64,000 nucleotides of DNA from Bufo bufo (Eukaryota > Chordata > Amphibia > Anura > Bufonidae): the NCBI RefSeq assembly GCF_905171765.1, contig NC_053397.1:110625295-110689294 (forward strand). The letters are read 5' to 3'. This document shows, in pieces, positions 29,846-41,624 of this stretch. Under the pieces are notes generated by a model. That model searched no databases, was not told where the DNA came from, and saw only the letters and a list, made by a program, of their open reading frames with translations. A program made the translations under genes and the position numbers. Numbering within the stretch: position 1 is the stretch's first letter; each line of letters begins with the position of its first letter.

Positions 29846-31202
29846 CAGTGGCGTAGCATGCAGGGGGCCGGGGGGACCGTTGCCCCGGGCGCCAAATTGC
29901 AGGGGGCGCCAGGCAGCAGGCATTTTACGGAGGGCCACGGGTGCCTATGGCTCCCGTCCCCTCCGTTTTGCCTCATAGGCTTCAGGCCCGGCCTGAAGCC
30001 TATGAGGCAGTAGAATAGCAGAGGAGATCGCGATTACCTCACTGTGACCTGCTGCGTCGGGTCTCATGAGATGACATGATGACGCAGCGCGGGAAGGCAT
30101 AGTGAGGCGTTCGTGACCACATGCGCCGGGACAGCTCAAGCGGTGATGGAGTGAGGAAAAGAGGTGAGTTAGTATTTTTCTTTATTTTGTGTAACTACCC
30201 TAAGGGGGGCCATACTGGGGGCACTATGGAGGTGGGGCATTATCAGTTTAAATAGAAGAAAAAACAAAGAAGGCAGTTATATATTATACAGAGGGGCCAC
30301 ATTATATATTATACAGAGGGGCCAGAATATATAAATTTTACAGAAGGGCCATTATATATTATAATTATACAGATGGGACATTAATAATGGCCCCTCCTTA
30401 TAATTATAATATATACTGGCCCCTATGTAATATTAGGATATATAATGGCTGCCTCTGTATTATTAGTATATATAATAGCCCCCTCTGTATTATTAGTATA
30501 TATAAATATATAATGGCCGCCTCTATATTATTAGTATATATTATAATATATAATTGCCCCTCTGCATTATTATAATATATAATGACCCCCTCTGTATTAT
30601 TATAATATATAATTGTCCCCTGTGTATAATGATAGTAGAGGATAGTAGAGGATGATAGTAAAGTGAGGAATCTAAAAAAAAAATCTGTGAAACTCTGTAG
30701 AGATGAGACGCGGCTGAAAGAAGATATCATGGCGGTCTTATGTCTGAATGAAGACGTTGAAGAAAGTCTACATCATAGGAGATGTCACTGGATGGATGAG
30801 GTATGTGGTGCTGTATTCTACTGTATATAATAATATTCCTCCACATATTTGTTTCACGGTAGGGTTGGGGGGTGGATTGAGAATATGGCCCACCCAGCCG
30901 CATCCTGGCCCCAGACTTCAGGTCACACTGTGCATGTTCTGAATTCTGGGGTCTCACACACATCTACTACATTATCTGTACTCAGAGAGTTATCACTGTG
31001 TTATCTGTAGTGTTACATAGGACTGCAGGTGACCTCTACTTCATTATCTGTACTTAGAAAGTTATCACTGTGTTATCTGTAGTGTTACATAGGACTGCTG
31101 GTGACATCTACTACATTATCTGTTAAAAAGGGATGTGTCCACAGGTTGGGGGTTGCAATACATGGCTTGCCCCGGGTGCTGGCAACCCACGCTACGCCAC
31201 TG
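29846..31202. mobile_element. hAT element with CAGTGGCGTAGC ends
   Basis: Perfect 12-bp inverted ends CAGTGGCGTAGC / GCTACGCCACTG. The 8-bp flanks are CAAAGACC (29838-29845) and CGTAGACC (31203-31210), two mismatches, and the second matches the expected Penelope-like sequence. The interior is noncoding, with TATATTATAATATAT-rich degenerate repeats (30240-30620) and a partial duplication near 30970-31110 (TTATCACTGTGTTATCTGTA). Confidence 0.85.
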
Positions 31203-31609
31203 CGTAGACCTCAATAAATCTGTCTGATAGCACAGATCGTTACTATCGTTGCAAATACTGCACAAATTTCAGCGACAATAAGTCATGCAATACACGTAAT
31301 GTCGCCTTGTACAAAGTCATCTCGCCTCATTCATCAACTGCTTTACGACTTCTAGCAAAAAGAATGCAGAACACTCACATACAAATACACCACTCCAGTC
31401 CAATTGCAGTCTAAAAATTGTGGATTCGCAAACACAGATACCGGCAGTGTGCTTTCCACATTTTGTGAAACGGAACATCCAGGCCATAAAAGAACAGTCC
31501 AATCCTTGTCCATAATACGGGCAAGAATAGGACATGTTCTATATTTTTGAGGATGCCTTGAAACGGACATAGGGATGCAGACAGCACGTAATGTTTGTGT
31601 GTCGTTAAA
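31203..31609 (+). other. Penelope-like tail and MITE fragment
   Basis: 31203-31310 continues the Penelope-like segment. 31450-31560 on the minus strand resembles the MITE at 43752-44062 (AACATGTCCTATTCTTG). No gene. Confidence 0.4.
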
Positions 31610-32625
31610 ATATATTGACAGTATCCCCCATAACAGTGAACTCCACAGCCCCCCAACCCCTTAACACTGACCCCCTCCACAGTGCCCAGCCTTCTTAAAA
31701 TCGGACATCTACAGCAGCCCATCCCCTTAACTTTGACCTTCACAGCAGCCCGCCCCTTTAACACTGAGTTTCACAGCACCCCACTCCCTTGACAGTGACC
31801 TCCTCAATGGCCCGCCCCCTTAACAATGACCTCCACAGTGCCTGACCCTTTAACAGTGACCTCCACAGCAACTGCCCTATCAATAGTGGCCCCTTCCCCA
31901 TTAACAGTGAACTCCACAGTGCCCGCCCCTTTAACAGTGACCTCCACAGCAGCCTGCCCCTTTAATAGTAGCCCCTGCCCCATTAACAGTGACCTCCACA
32001 GCAGCTGCCCCTTTAATAGTGGCCCCTGTCAACTTAATAGTGTCCTTCACTGCGTTCTACACCTTTAATAGTGGCCCCTGCCACCTTAACACTGCCCCCC
32101 CCCACAGTGCTCAGCCTTCTTAAAATGGGACCTCTACAGCAGCCCATCCCTTTAACTTTGACCTTACAGCAGCCCGCCCCTTTAACAGTGAGTCACCCAA
32201 CACATCACCCAACTCCCTTGACAGTGATCTCCTCAAGGGCCTGCCCCCTTAACAGTGACCTCCACAGCAGCTGCCCTATCAATAGTGGCCCCTTCCCCCT
32301 TAACAGTAAATTCCACAGTGCCCGCCCTTTTAACAGTGACCTCCACAGCAGCCTGCCCTTTTAATAGTGGAACCTACCCCATTAACATTGACCTCCACAG
32401 CAGCTGCTCCTTTAATAGTGGCCCCTGCCAACTTAATAGTGTCGTTCACTGCGTTCTACACCTTTAATAGTGGCCCTGCCCCCTTAACAGTGACCTCCAC
32501 AGTGGACGCCCCTTTAACAGTGACCTACACAGTGCTCGCCCCTTTAAAAGTGACCTCCACAATGCCCACCCCTTTAACAGTGACCTCCACAGTGCCCGCC
32601 CCAATTATAGTGCCGGCCCCTTTAA
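31610..32625. repeat. Minisatellite of about 32 bp
   Basis: Diverged units of CCTTTAACAGTGACCTCCAC with AGTGCCCGCCC or AGCAGCTGCCC. A larger block (about 31640-32000 and 32080-32460) appears twice, so there was a second-level duplication. The array resumes at 38308 after the inserted element. Frames opened by the repeat are not genes. Confidence 0.8.
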
Positions 32626-33719
32626 CCCCTTAAGGACTCAGCCCTATTTCACCTTGAGGACATTTTTTGCAAATCTGACCAGTGTAACTTTAAGTGCTGA
32701 TAACTTGAAAACGCTTTGACTTATCCAGGCCATTCTGAGATTGTTTTTTCGTTACATATTGTACTTCATGACACTGTTAAAACGAAGTAAAAAAAAAAAT
32801 CATTTTTATTTATAAAAAAATACAAAATTTACCCAAAATTTGTAAAAAAAAAATGCTAATTTCCAAGTTTCAATTTCTCTACTTCTATAATACATAGTAA
32901 TACCTCCAAAAATAGTTAATACTTTACATTCCCCATATGTCTACTTCATGTTAGGATCATTTTGGGAATGATATTTTATTTTTTCTGGATGTTACAAGGC
33001 TTAGAAGTTTAGAAGCGAATCTTGAAATTTTTCAGAAATTTTCAAAAACCCAATTTTTAGGGACCAGTTCAGGTCTGAAGTCACTTTGCGAGGCTTACAT
33101 AATATAAACCACCCCCCTCAAGGTATTCAAAACTGATTTTACAAACTTGTTAACCCTTTAGGTGTTCCACAAGAATTAATGGAAAATAGAGATACAATTT
33201 TAAAATATCACATTTTTGGCAGATTTTCCATTTTAATAATTTTTTTCCAGTTACAAAGCAAGGGTTAACAGCCAAACCAAACTCAATATTTATGGCCCTG
33301 ATTCTGTAGTTTACAGAAACTCCACATATGTGGTCGTAAATAGAGATGTCCCGAACTATTCGCCGGCGAACAGTTCCCGGTGAACATCGCTTGTTCGCGT
33401 TCGCCGTGGCTGGCGAACATATGCGATGTTCGGTCCGCCCCCTATACATCATCATTGAGCAAACTTTGACCCTGTACCACACAGTCAGCAGACACATTCC
33501 AGCCAATCAGCATACCCTCCCTCCCAGACCCTCCCACCTCCTATCAAAAAGCAAGGACAGCATCCATCTTAGATTCATTCTGATTAATACAGGTTATATT
33601 AATTGCATTGCAAATTCAACTTAGAGCTGGGTTCCTAATGGTTGTATTGCTAGAATATAACGAAGATTGAGAATATAGTGCTATATTCGTTATATTCGTC
33701 AATTCTAGCAATACAACCA

Positions 33720-34366
33720 TATTTCCGCGCGGGTGCAATGCATGAGGTGAACGCATTGCACCCGCACTGAATCTGGACCCATTCATTTCTATGGGGCTGT
33801 GCACATGAGCTGTGATTTTCAAGCATCACTTATGCATTGGGTGAAAATCACAGCATGCTCTATATTGTACGTCAGATCACATGGTCCAATCACATGATCC
33901 ATCACCGTGGTGATGGACCATGTGATTGAACCATGTGATCTGACGTCACCACAGGTCCTTTAGCCGGAAGCTCATGATTAAAGAAGTAAGAAGAGACCGG
34001 CAGCTACATGATCAACAGGAGAAGGTGAGTTAATTATTTATTATTTTTTAACCCTCAATTGACCACCTACTAAGCATTCTGTATTAAAGAATGCTATTAT
34101 TTTCCCTTATAACCATGTTATAAGGGAAAATAATAACATCTACACAACACCGAACCCAAACCTGAACTTCTGTGAAGAAGTTCGGATCTGGGTACCACAG
34201 TCAGTTTTTTATCACGCGCGTGCAAAACGCATTGCACCCACGCAATAAAAACTGAACAACGGAATGCAATCGCAGTCAAAACTGACTGCAATTGGGTACC
34301 TACTCGCGCGGGTTTGCCGCAACGCATCGGACCTTATCCGGACACGCTCGTATGAACTCAGCCTAA
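33720..34366. mobile_element. Harbinger-type MITE, left-truncated
   Basis: The right end CGTATGAACTCAGCC is followed by TAA. The interior (GGGTGCAATGCATGAGGTGA, GAAAATCACAGCATGCTC, TTTTCCCTTATAACC) matches the MITE at 34463-35416. The left end is missing. Confidence 0.5.
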
Positions 34367-34462
34367 TACAGGTTATATTAATCGCATTGCGAATTCAACC
34401 TAGAGATTGAGAATATAGTGCTATATTCGTTATATTCGGCAATTCTAGTAATACAACCATTA

Positions 34463-35416
34463 GGCTCCTTTCACACGGGCGAGTATTCCGCACGGATGCG
34501 ATGCGTGAGGTGAACGCATTGCCCCCGCACTGAATACCGACCCAGTCATTTCTATGGGGCTGTTCAGATGAGCGGTGATTTTCACGCATCACTTATGCGT
34601 TGCGTGAAAATCGCAGCATGCTCTATATTCTGCGTTTTTCACGCAACGCAGGCCCCATAGAAGTGAATGGGGTTGCGTGAAAATCGCAAGCATCCGCAAG
34701 CAAGTGCGGATGCGGTGCGATTTTCACGCACAGTTGCTAGGAGACGATCGGGAAGGAGACCCGATCATTATTATTTTCCCTTATAACATGGTTATAAGGG
34801 AAAATAATAGCATTCTGAATACAGAATACATAGTAAACTAGAGCTGGAGGGGAAAAAAAAAATAAAAAAATGTTTAACTCACCTTCCACTTGCTCGCGTA
34901 GCCCGGCATCTCCTTGTGTCTCCTTTGTTGAATAGGACCTGTGGTGAGCATTAAATACAGTTACAGGACCTTTGATGACGTCACTCCGGTCATCACATGG
35001 AAAGTCACATGATCTTTTACCATGGTGATGGATCATGTGATGACCGGAGTGACGTCATCAAAGGTCCTTTACCCAGGTCCTAAAGAAAGAATACAGAAGG
35101 AGATGCCGGCTGCGCTATCAAGTGGACTAAGGTGAGTTAAATATATATATTTTTTTTAACCCCTCCAGCGCTATTTTACTTTGCATTCTGTATTCAGAAT
35201 GCTATTATTTTCCCTTATAACCATGTTATAAGGGAAAATAATACAATCTACAGAACATCCATCCCAAGCCCGAACTTCTGTAAAGAAGTTCGGGTTTCGG
35301 TACCAAACATGCGTGATTTTTCTCACGCGAGTGCAAAACGCATTACAGTGTTTTGCACTGCAACGCACCCGCAACGCACCCGCACATTTTCCCGCAACAC
35401 CCGTGTGAAAGAGGCC
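34463..35416. mobile_element. Harbinger-type MITE nested in the hAT
   Basis: TTA on both sides. The ends are GGCTCCTTTCACACGGGCGA and its inverse CCGTGTGAAAGAGGCC. The interior includes repeated TTCACGCA motifs and two copies of the palindrome TTATTTTCCCTTATAACATG. Confidence 0.75.
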
Positions 35417-36499
35417 TTAGGAACTTAGCTCTAAGTTGAATTCGCAATGCGATTAATGCACGTTATATTAATCGCATTGCGAATTCAACTTAGAGCTGGG
35501 TTCCTAATGGTTGTATTGCTAGAATATAACGAAGATTGAGAATATAGTGCTATATTTGTTATATTCGTCAATTCTAGCAATACAACCATCAGGAACTCAG
35601 ATCTAAGTTGAATTCGCAATGCGATTAATGCAGGTTATATTAATCGCATTGCGAATTCAACTTACCACACTCTGCGTCAACTACGTAATTTTCCATGGGA
35701 ATTTTGCCATGGATCCCCCTTCGGCATGCCACAGTCCAGGTGTTAGTCCCCTTGAAACAACTTTTCCATCACTATTGTGGCCAGAAAGAGTCCCTGTGGG
35801 TTTTAAAATTTGCCTATCTATTGAAGTCTATGGCGGTTCGCCCGGTTCGCCCATTCGCAAACATTTGTGGAAATTCGCGTTCGCCAACGGAAAATTTTAT
35901 GTTTGCGACATCTCTAGTCGTAAACTGCTGTACAGGCACACGGCAGGGCGCAGAAGGAAAGGAATGCCATACGGTTTTTGGAAGGCAGGTTTTGCTGGAC
36001 TGGTTTTTTTGACACGATGTCCCATTTGAAGTCCCCCTGATGCACCCCTAGAGTAGAAATTCCATAAAACTACACCCCTCAAGGTATTCAAAACTGATTT
36101 TACAAATGTTGTTAACTCTTTAGGTGTTCCACAAGAATTTATGGAAAATAGAGATACAATTTCAAAATTTCACTTTTTTGGCAGATTTTCCATTTTAATT
36201 ATTTTTTTCCAGTTACAAAGCAAGGGTTAACAGCCAAACCAAACTCAATATTTATGGCCCTGATTCTTTAGTTTACAGAAACACCCAATATGTGGTCGTA
36301 AACCGCTGTTCGGGCACACAGCAGGGCGCAGAAGTAAAGGAATGCCATACGGTTTTTGGAAGGCAGGTTTTGCTGGACTTTTTTTTTTGACACCATGTTC
36401 CATTTGAAGCCCCTCTGATGCACCCCTAGAGTAGAAACTCCAAAAAAGTGACCCCATTTTAGGAACTACGGGATAGGGTGGCAATATTGTTGGTACTAG

Positions 36500-37740
36500 T
36501 TTAGGGTACTTATGATTTTTGGTTGCTCTATATTACACTTTTTGTGAGGCAAGGTAACAAGAAATAGCTGTTTTGGCACCGTTTGTATTTTTTGCTATTT
36601 ACAACATTCGTCTGACAGGTTAGATCATGTGATATTTTTATAGACCAGGTTGTCATGGACGCTGCGATACCTAATATGTATACTTTTTTTTTTTTATTTA
36701 TGTAAGTTTTACACAATGATTTCATTTTTGAAGCAAAAAAAAAATCATGTTTTAGTGTTTCCATAGTCTGAGAGCCATAATTTTTTCTGTTTTTGGGCGA
36801 TTACCTTGGGTAGGGTATGATTTTTACGGGATGAGATGACGGTTTTATTGGCACTATTTTGGGGTACGTGTGACTTTTTGATCGCTTGCTATTACACTTT
36901 TTGTGATGTAAGGTGACAAAAAATGTTTTTTTTTTACACCGTTTTTATTTTTATTTTTTTACGGTATTCACCTGAGGGGTTAGCTCATGTGATATTTTTA
37001 TAGAGCGAGTTATTCCGGACACGGCGATACCTAATATTTATACTTTATTTTTATTTATGTAAGTTTTACACAATGATTTCATTTTTGAAGCAAAAAGAAA
37101 CGTTTTAGTGTTTCCATAGTCTGAGAGCCATTATTTTTTCAGTTTTTGGGCGATTACCTTGGGTAGGGTATGATTTTTGCGGGATGAGATGACTGTTTTG
37201 TTGGCACTATTTTGGGGTGCGTGTGAATTTTTGATCGCTGGCTATTACACTTTTTGTGATGTAAGGTGTCAAAAAATGGTTTATTTAGCACAGTTTACAT
37301 TTTTTATTTTTTACGGTGTTCAACTCAGGGGTTAGGTCATGTGATATTTTTATAGAGCTGGTCGTTACGGATGCGGCGATACCTTATATGTATACTTTTT
37401 AATTATTTATGTAAGTTTTACACAATAACAGCTTTTTTAAAACAAAAAAATGATGTTTTAGATATTCTGAGCCATAGTTTTTTTTTTTTTGGCCGATTGT
37501 CTCAAGTAGGGGCTCATTTTTTGTGGGATGAGGTGACGGTTAGATTGGTACTATTTTGGTGGGTAAACACCTATTTGATCGCTTGCTGTTGTACTTTTTG
37601 TGATGTAAGGTGACCAAAAAAATTGTTTATTTAGCACAGTTTTTATTTTTTATTTTTTACGGTGTTCATCTGAGGGGTTAGGTCATGTGATATGTTTATA
37701 GAGACGGTCGACACGGATACGGCGATTCCTAATATGTATA
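36500..37740. repeat. Four-fold tandem repeat of about 350 bp
   Basis: Blocks TTACACTTTTTGTGATGTAA, CATGTGATATTTTTATAG, GCGATACCTAATATGTATAC and GTAAGTTTTACACAATGA recur in order at about 36530, 36890, 37250 and 37590. Later copies are shorter. Noncoding. Confidence 0.75.
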
Positions 37741-38443
37741 TAATTTTTTTCACCAATTTTTTACCAATTTTTTTAACTTTATTTGGGGAAAATTCCGTTT
37801 TTGTTTATTTTTACTTGAAACTTTTAATTTTTGGGGGGGAAACTTTATTTTTTCAACTTTTTTTTCACTTTATTTTTTGTCTCACTTTGGGACTTGAACT
37901 TTTGGGGGTCTAATCCCCTTTACAATGCATTCCAATACTTCTGTACTGGAATGCATTGGCTGTATGAGTAATACAGTGTGTATTACTCATACAGCTTCCG
38001 GCCTGTGAGATCGAGGGGGCTGGATCTCACAGGCTCATCACCGGAAGGCAGCGCAGATGCCTCAGTAAGGCATCGCGCTGCCTTCCATGCCATCGGGTAC
38101 CCCCTACAGCCGCATGGGGACCCGATGGCACCGCCGCCCGCTGGATAAGGTAAAACCGCAAACCGCAGGTCTGAATTGACCTGTGGTTTGCGGCGATCGC
38201 CGATGCGGGGGGGTCACGTGACCCCCCCCCGTACCGTACCGATAAGCCGTGGGTCCTTAATGACTCGGCAAACATGGCGTACCGGTACGTCCTAAGTCCC
38301 TAAGGGGTTAACAGTGAGCGCCACACCTGCTGCCCCTTCAATAGTGGCCCCTGCCCCCTTAACAGCGAACTCCACAGTGCCCACCCATTTAATAGTTGCC
38401 CCTGCCCCTTAACAGTGACTTTCACAGCGCCCTGCCCCTTTAA
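37741..38443. other. 3' part of the TTAA element and resumed minisatellite
   Basis: 37920-38060 contains a short palindrome (CATTCCAATACTTC..., GAGTAATACAGTGTGTATTACTC) and GC-rich sequence to the element end at 38307. 38308-38443 continues the 32-bp minisatellite. No gene. Confidence 0.5.
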
Positions 38444-38637
38444 GGCTAGGGCTACATGACAACATGTGTCGCACGACATTTTGTCGTACCAATTTTACGC
38501 AACAATTTTTATAATGATAGGCTATGGTGTCGCACTGTGACATGCTGCGACTGTGACACGACAGTCGCAGAAAACCCATACAAATATGAATGCATGTAGC
38601 AGTGTAGTTGTGCCCTAAGTGTCGTGCAGACCTAGCC
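38444..38637. mobile_element. Small Harbinger-type MITE
   Basis: TAA at 38441-38443 and 38638-38640. The ends are GGCTAGGGCTACATGACA and its inverse TGCAGACCTAGCC. 194 bp, noncoding. Confidence 0.8.
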
Positions 38638-38640
38638 TAA

Positions 38641-39026
38641 AGCTGACCCTAGAGCAGTGAAAAAAAATGGCTGGGTTGTTATGGAAACCTGGAGTAAAAC
38701 TTTGTGTATGTGGAGACTTAGGGCCTGCGAGCTTCTATTGGCTGATAAGGGACATGTGACCGTGTGTATGGCAGTTTGGATATTAAGAGAAAGACTTGCA
38801 GGCTTGTATTTCCTAATGCAGGTCATATTTTGGGAATATTTCAGGAACGGTATGTCATAGAGAGCTGAGACCCCCACAAGATTTTTTTCAGGTAGCAAGG
38901 GATATGTATACCAAGTTTAGTTGAAATCGATGGTTGCATTTTTGAGTGATCGCGGAACATATATACATACCGTACATACATACACATATACATCCTTCTT
39001 TATATTTATATAGATATATATATATA
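38641..39026 (+). repeat. Unclassified repeat with a TA-rich tail
   Basis: A single-copy block here that ends GATCGCGGAACATATATACATAC and a microsatellite tail (38955-39026). A tail of this kind suggests the 3' end of a non-LTR element, but no coding sequence is present. Confidence 0.3.
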
Positions 39027-39029
39027 TAA

Positions 39030-39405
39030 GGCCTCATTCACACATCAGTGTTCCACATAGGTTTGCTGTACGTGTTCTCCACGGACAGCACACGTACCCA
39101 TTCACTTTAATGTGTGTATTTACACATCTGTGTTTTAGCACGGTCCGTGGGCCCTTGGTTTTAGCACGGAAACATGCTCTATTTTGTTCACAGATCCATC
39201 ACGCCCATTATAGTCTAAGATCCATGAATACCACAAATGCTATCCGTGTTTCATCCATGTTTCAACATTAGGAAGGGATGCTTTGAAAACCATTTTTAAG
39301 CTGCAATATCCATGAAAAATGGTTGACACACGGACAGCTAGACAGAGGCATCACTGACCACCTTTTCATGGATTTGAGCACAACCACAGACGTGTGAATG
39401 AAGCT
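39030..39405. mobile_element. Harbinger-type MITE
   Basis: TAA at 39027-39029 and 39406-39408. The ends are GGCCTCATTCACACATC and the inverse of GACGTGTGAATGAAGCT, with mismatches at the tip. Noncoding. Confidence 0.65.
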
Positions 39406-39566
39406 TAAGTCTTTTAGTTACTCAATCTTGTAAGCACAACCATTATGCTATGTTTATGTGAAAACCTATAGAGTGCTTCACTAGGAATCACCCGGGCGCT
39501 AAATTGTTTTTGTCTATTGTGCTGTGCTCCTCAAGACCTCTGTTCTCATCCTCTGTTCCCACAGTC

Positions 39567-39655
39567 CTATGTTTTTATGTCCTGACAGGATTCAAACTCC
39601 CAAGCTTATACATTAGAGGCAAGGATGTTAACCACTACACTATACAGCTACATGT
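39567..39655 (-). ncRNA. tRNA-derived SINE head or tRNA pseudogene
   Basis: Minus strand: AGCTGTATAGTGTAGTGGTT (A box) is followed after about 30 bases by GGGAGTTTGAATCCTGTC (B box, with G-A-A-T-C-C). Spacing and boxes fit an RNA polymerase III promoter from a tRNA. The acceptor stem is not fully paired, so it is not a functional tRNA. Confidence 0.5.
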
Positions 39656-40101
39656 TAACCTGCACAAAAATATAAAATAAGTCTTCTGCTGAATAGGAAT
39701 ACTCACTAAATCAGAAACAACTATGAGGTATAGCTATATATGGATTCAGAGCAGGGACTCCCAAGCCAAACTAGATTCCCAACACCCTCCCCTCTTCAGA
39801 GTAGGGGGTGCCTGGGGTTCTTCCATTGTGCTCGGGTGTTCACATCCGAGCATTGCGAAGTGTTCAACTCGAACACACGAGCACTTTTGTGCTCGCTCAA
39901 CACGCTTTGTCTGGTGTTGTGTTGTCCCAGACCTTTGTTCTTGTGCTGTGTTTTCCCTGATCTTTGTTCTTGTGTAGTGCACCCCTAGACCTTTGTTCTT
40001 GTGCTGTTTACTCAGTCCCCCAGAGCCTCCCAGACCTTTGTGTTGTGCATTTGTACCACATATTGTACATTCTGCGTATAAATTCAAGTGAATGTAATTA
40101 C
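39656..40101. other. Intergenic or intronic sequence with a hAT-like end
   Basis: 39760-39905 has GAACACACGAGCACTTTTGT and CTCGGGTGTTCACATCCGAG, inverted motifs of a hAT-type terminus. 39915-40040 is a degenerate repeat of CCCAGACCTTTGTTCTTGTG. By position it lies in the FMO intron after the exon at 40102-40290. Confidence 0.35.
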
Positions 40102-40290
40102 CTTGAAATGTATATATTTCAAAATGTTGAAATGATTTGCATACATTCGGAAATAGTCCATAATTTTGGAATTATGCATATAATTAGGAAAGTCATCTGG
40201 GATGGGGTAGTCACTGAAGCACATCATCTCCTTGGATGTATTTATGATAACAGATTTGTAGATGCTGGCTCTTGAATCTTCTGGGTTCTC
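40102..40290 (-). CDS. fmo: Flavin-containing monooxygenase, second coding exon
   Basis: 189 bp, bounded on the minus strand by TTTCTTCAG (acceptor) and GTAATT (donor). The translation begins [20 protein letters not shown] and continues [20 protein letters not shown], then [20 protein letters not shown]. It matches the vertebrate FMO segment after the FAD-binding motif, and the length equals the usual size of this exon. The [21 protein letters not shown] wording is nearest FMO5 among paralogues I know. FMOs are microsomal FAD/NADPH enzymes that oxygenate nitrogen and sulfur compounds. The frame is open and phase-compatible with the upstream exon. Later exons are not in the window; they would lie at lower coordinates beyond the transposon cluster or not on this segment. 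Confidence 0.9.
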
Positions 40291-40538
40291 CTGAAGAAAT
40301 ACATTATAATTTGTGATAATCTAATAGTAAAACGTTTCTCATGTGCTATTGCATACCTTAATTGTCAACCATATGTGAAATACATGTCATAATATATATA
40401 TATATACAGCTGGGTTTTTTCTCATTCAGAAACATTAGTTTTACTTTGTCAGTCTTGGTCTCAATTTTAACTTTCAAAAACATTCAGAAATAGCACCATT
40501 ACTGCACAGTGTGAACATGGCCTTCATGCTCCACTTAC

Positions 40539-40687
40539 CTTGAACCTCCATAAGCCTCCAATATCATCAGAGCTTTCAAAGCAGGTGGGCTCCAAATTTT
40601 CATCTAGACAGCATTTTATTGCTGTTAAACCACTAGAACCTGCCCCAATGATACAAATTTTCTGCACCATGACTTCAGGTATTAATC
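40539..40687 (-). CDS. fmo: Flavin-containing monooxygenase, first coding exon
   Basis: The minus-strand acceptor CTTTTACTTTTTTAAG precedes a 17-base leader, ATG at 40670, and 44 codons: [20 protein letters not shown] and [20 protein letters not shown] then WRFK, with donor [14 protein letters not shown] is the GxGxxG dinucleotide-binding motif that holds FAD. GLEPTCFE-x2-DDIGGLWRF is strongly conserved in FMOs. The 132 coding bases join the 189-bp exon without breaking the frame. Good splice sites and no disabling change suggest a live gene. The retroviral LTR starts only 225 bases upstream, within intron 1 or the promoter side. Confidence 0.92.
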
Positions 40688-40911
40688 CTTAAAAAAGTAA
40701 AAGTTATTACTATAGGTAAAATAAGGACAATTCTTCACAGTTCTTTCCACGTCAGTGTGGAGAGTTTGTAATAACAAGGCACTCAAGGATAGAGTCCACA
40801 GCTGTATTTACTCTTTCCAGATGGAAAAGTGCCATGTATGTGCAGTATTAGAAAGGCGTTTCCTTGTATAATTTAAAGTGGAATGAACATTTGTATTTTT
40901 GCAACACATTT

Positions 40912-41195
40912 TAAGGTTTTTTGTAATCAAATGTGCTTGACTTGCAAGCATCAAAAAGAAGTTATTATTATTATTATTATTATTAATCATGTGATGCTTA
41001 CGTAAAATGACGATATCTGTGTTTGGCTTGAGTTCTAGAAGAAGGGTATAAATATTTTGTATCCGCCCAATAAAGATGAGAGAGATCATTCTGATACAAC
41101 CTTGAGCCTATGTCATTTATCTCTCCCGAGTATACTCGTACTTTTATCTGATTTGGACCCCAGCAGATCATAGAAGTAGGGGCTTTGCCTTAACA
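40912..41195 (+). repeat. 5' LTR of the retrovirus, left-truncated
   Basis: Shares TAAGGTTTTTTGTAATCAAA through GGGCTTTGCCTTAACA with the 3' LTR. It contains GGTATAAATATTTTG (TATA box) and CCCAATAAAGATGAG (AATAAA signal), so promoter and polyadenylation parts are retained, while the U3 start is missing. The next bases (TTGGGGCGCCATC...GTGGGGCTCGACC) should hold the primer binding site, but I cannot assign the tRNA. Confidence 0.8.
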
Positions 41196-41257
41196 ATTCT
41201 TGGGGCGCCATCAAAGTGGGGCTCGACCAGTGGACTCTTCCTAACAACTCCGACCGA

Positions 41258-41624
41258 TTAAAGGGAACCTGTCACCTGGATTTTGGGTATAGAGCTGAGG
41301 AAAGGGGTTGCTAGATGTTCCGCTAGCACATCCGCAATACCCAGTCCCCATAGCTCTGTGTGCTTTTATTGTGTAAAAAAACAGATTTGATACATATGCA
41401 AATTAACATAAAAGAGTCATATCTTACTTGTGTGACCAGAGAAGAGTCATATTTTCAAGCTCTGACTCATCTCAGGTTAATTTGCATATGTATCAAATAG
41501 TTTTTTATACATAATAAAAGCACACACAGCTATGGGGACTGGGTATTGCGGATGTGTTAGCGGCCATCTAGCAACCCATGTCCTCAGCTCTATACCCCAA
41601 ATCCCGGTGACAGGTTCCCTTTAA
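41258..41624. mobile_element. T2/Kolobok MITE
   Basis: TTAAAGGGAACCTGTCACC and GGTGACAGGTTCCCTTTAA ends, an exact inverse pair matching the T2 signature TTAAAGGRR. Inserted in the retroviral leader. The interior is a long inverted repeat (GCTATGGGGACTGGGTATTG). Confidence 0.9.

Larger units (their letters stand above)
33341..35916. mobile_element. Nested hAT element with 8-bp duplication
   Basis: GTCGTAAA at 33333-33340 and 35917-35924. The ends are TAGAGATGTCCCGAA and TTTGCGACATCTCTA. The host sequence around it (TATGTGGTCGTAAACTGCTG) recurs intact as TATGTGGTCGTAAACCGCTG near 36291. The interior carries inverted copies of a block GGTTGTATTGCTAGAATATA and Harbinger-type MITE sequence. No transposase. 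Confidence 0.85.
32626..38307. mobile_element. 5.7-kb TTAA element (piggyBac-like ends)
   Basis: TTAA on each side (32622-32625, 38308-38311). The ends are CCCCTTAAGGACTC and its near inverse GTCCCTAAGGGG. The minisatellite reads through cleanly if it is removed (GCCCCTTTAACAGTGA). CCC ends at TTAA suggest piggyBac, but no transposase was found. The interior contains a direct duplication (33100-33330 and 36060-36300), a four-fold 350-bp repeat, and a nested hAT. Most of its length is noncoding A/T-rich sequence. Confidence 0.7.

Noticed and set aside
31826..32633. Ser/Thr/Pro repeat proteins
   Set aside because: Translation of the 32-bp minisatellite. Frames shift between copies, showing no coding constraint.
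40808..41089. Minus-strand frame with an Asn run, also at 58809-59039
   Set aside because: It is antisense to the retroviral LTR, and the Asn run is the (TTA)n microsatellite read backwards.
41196..41235. Definite tRNA assignment for the retroviral primer site
   Set aside because: The bases after the LTR resemble parts of several primer sites but match none cleanly, so no tRNA is named.
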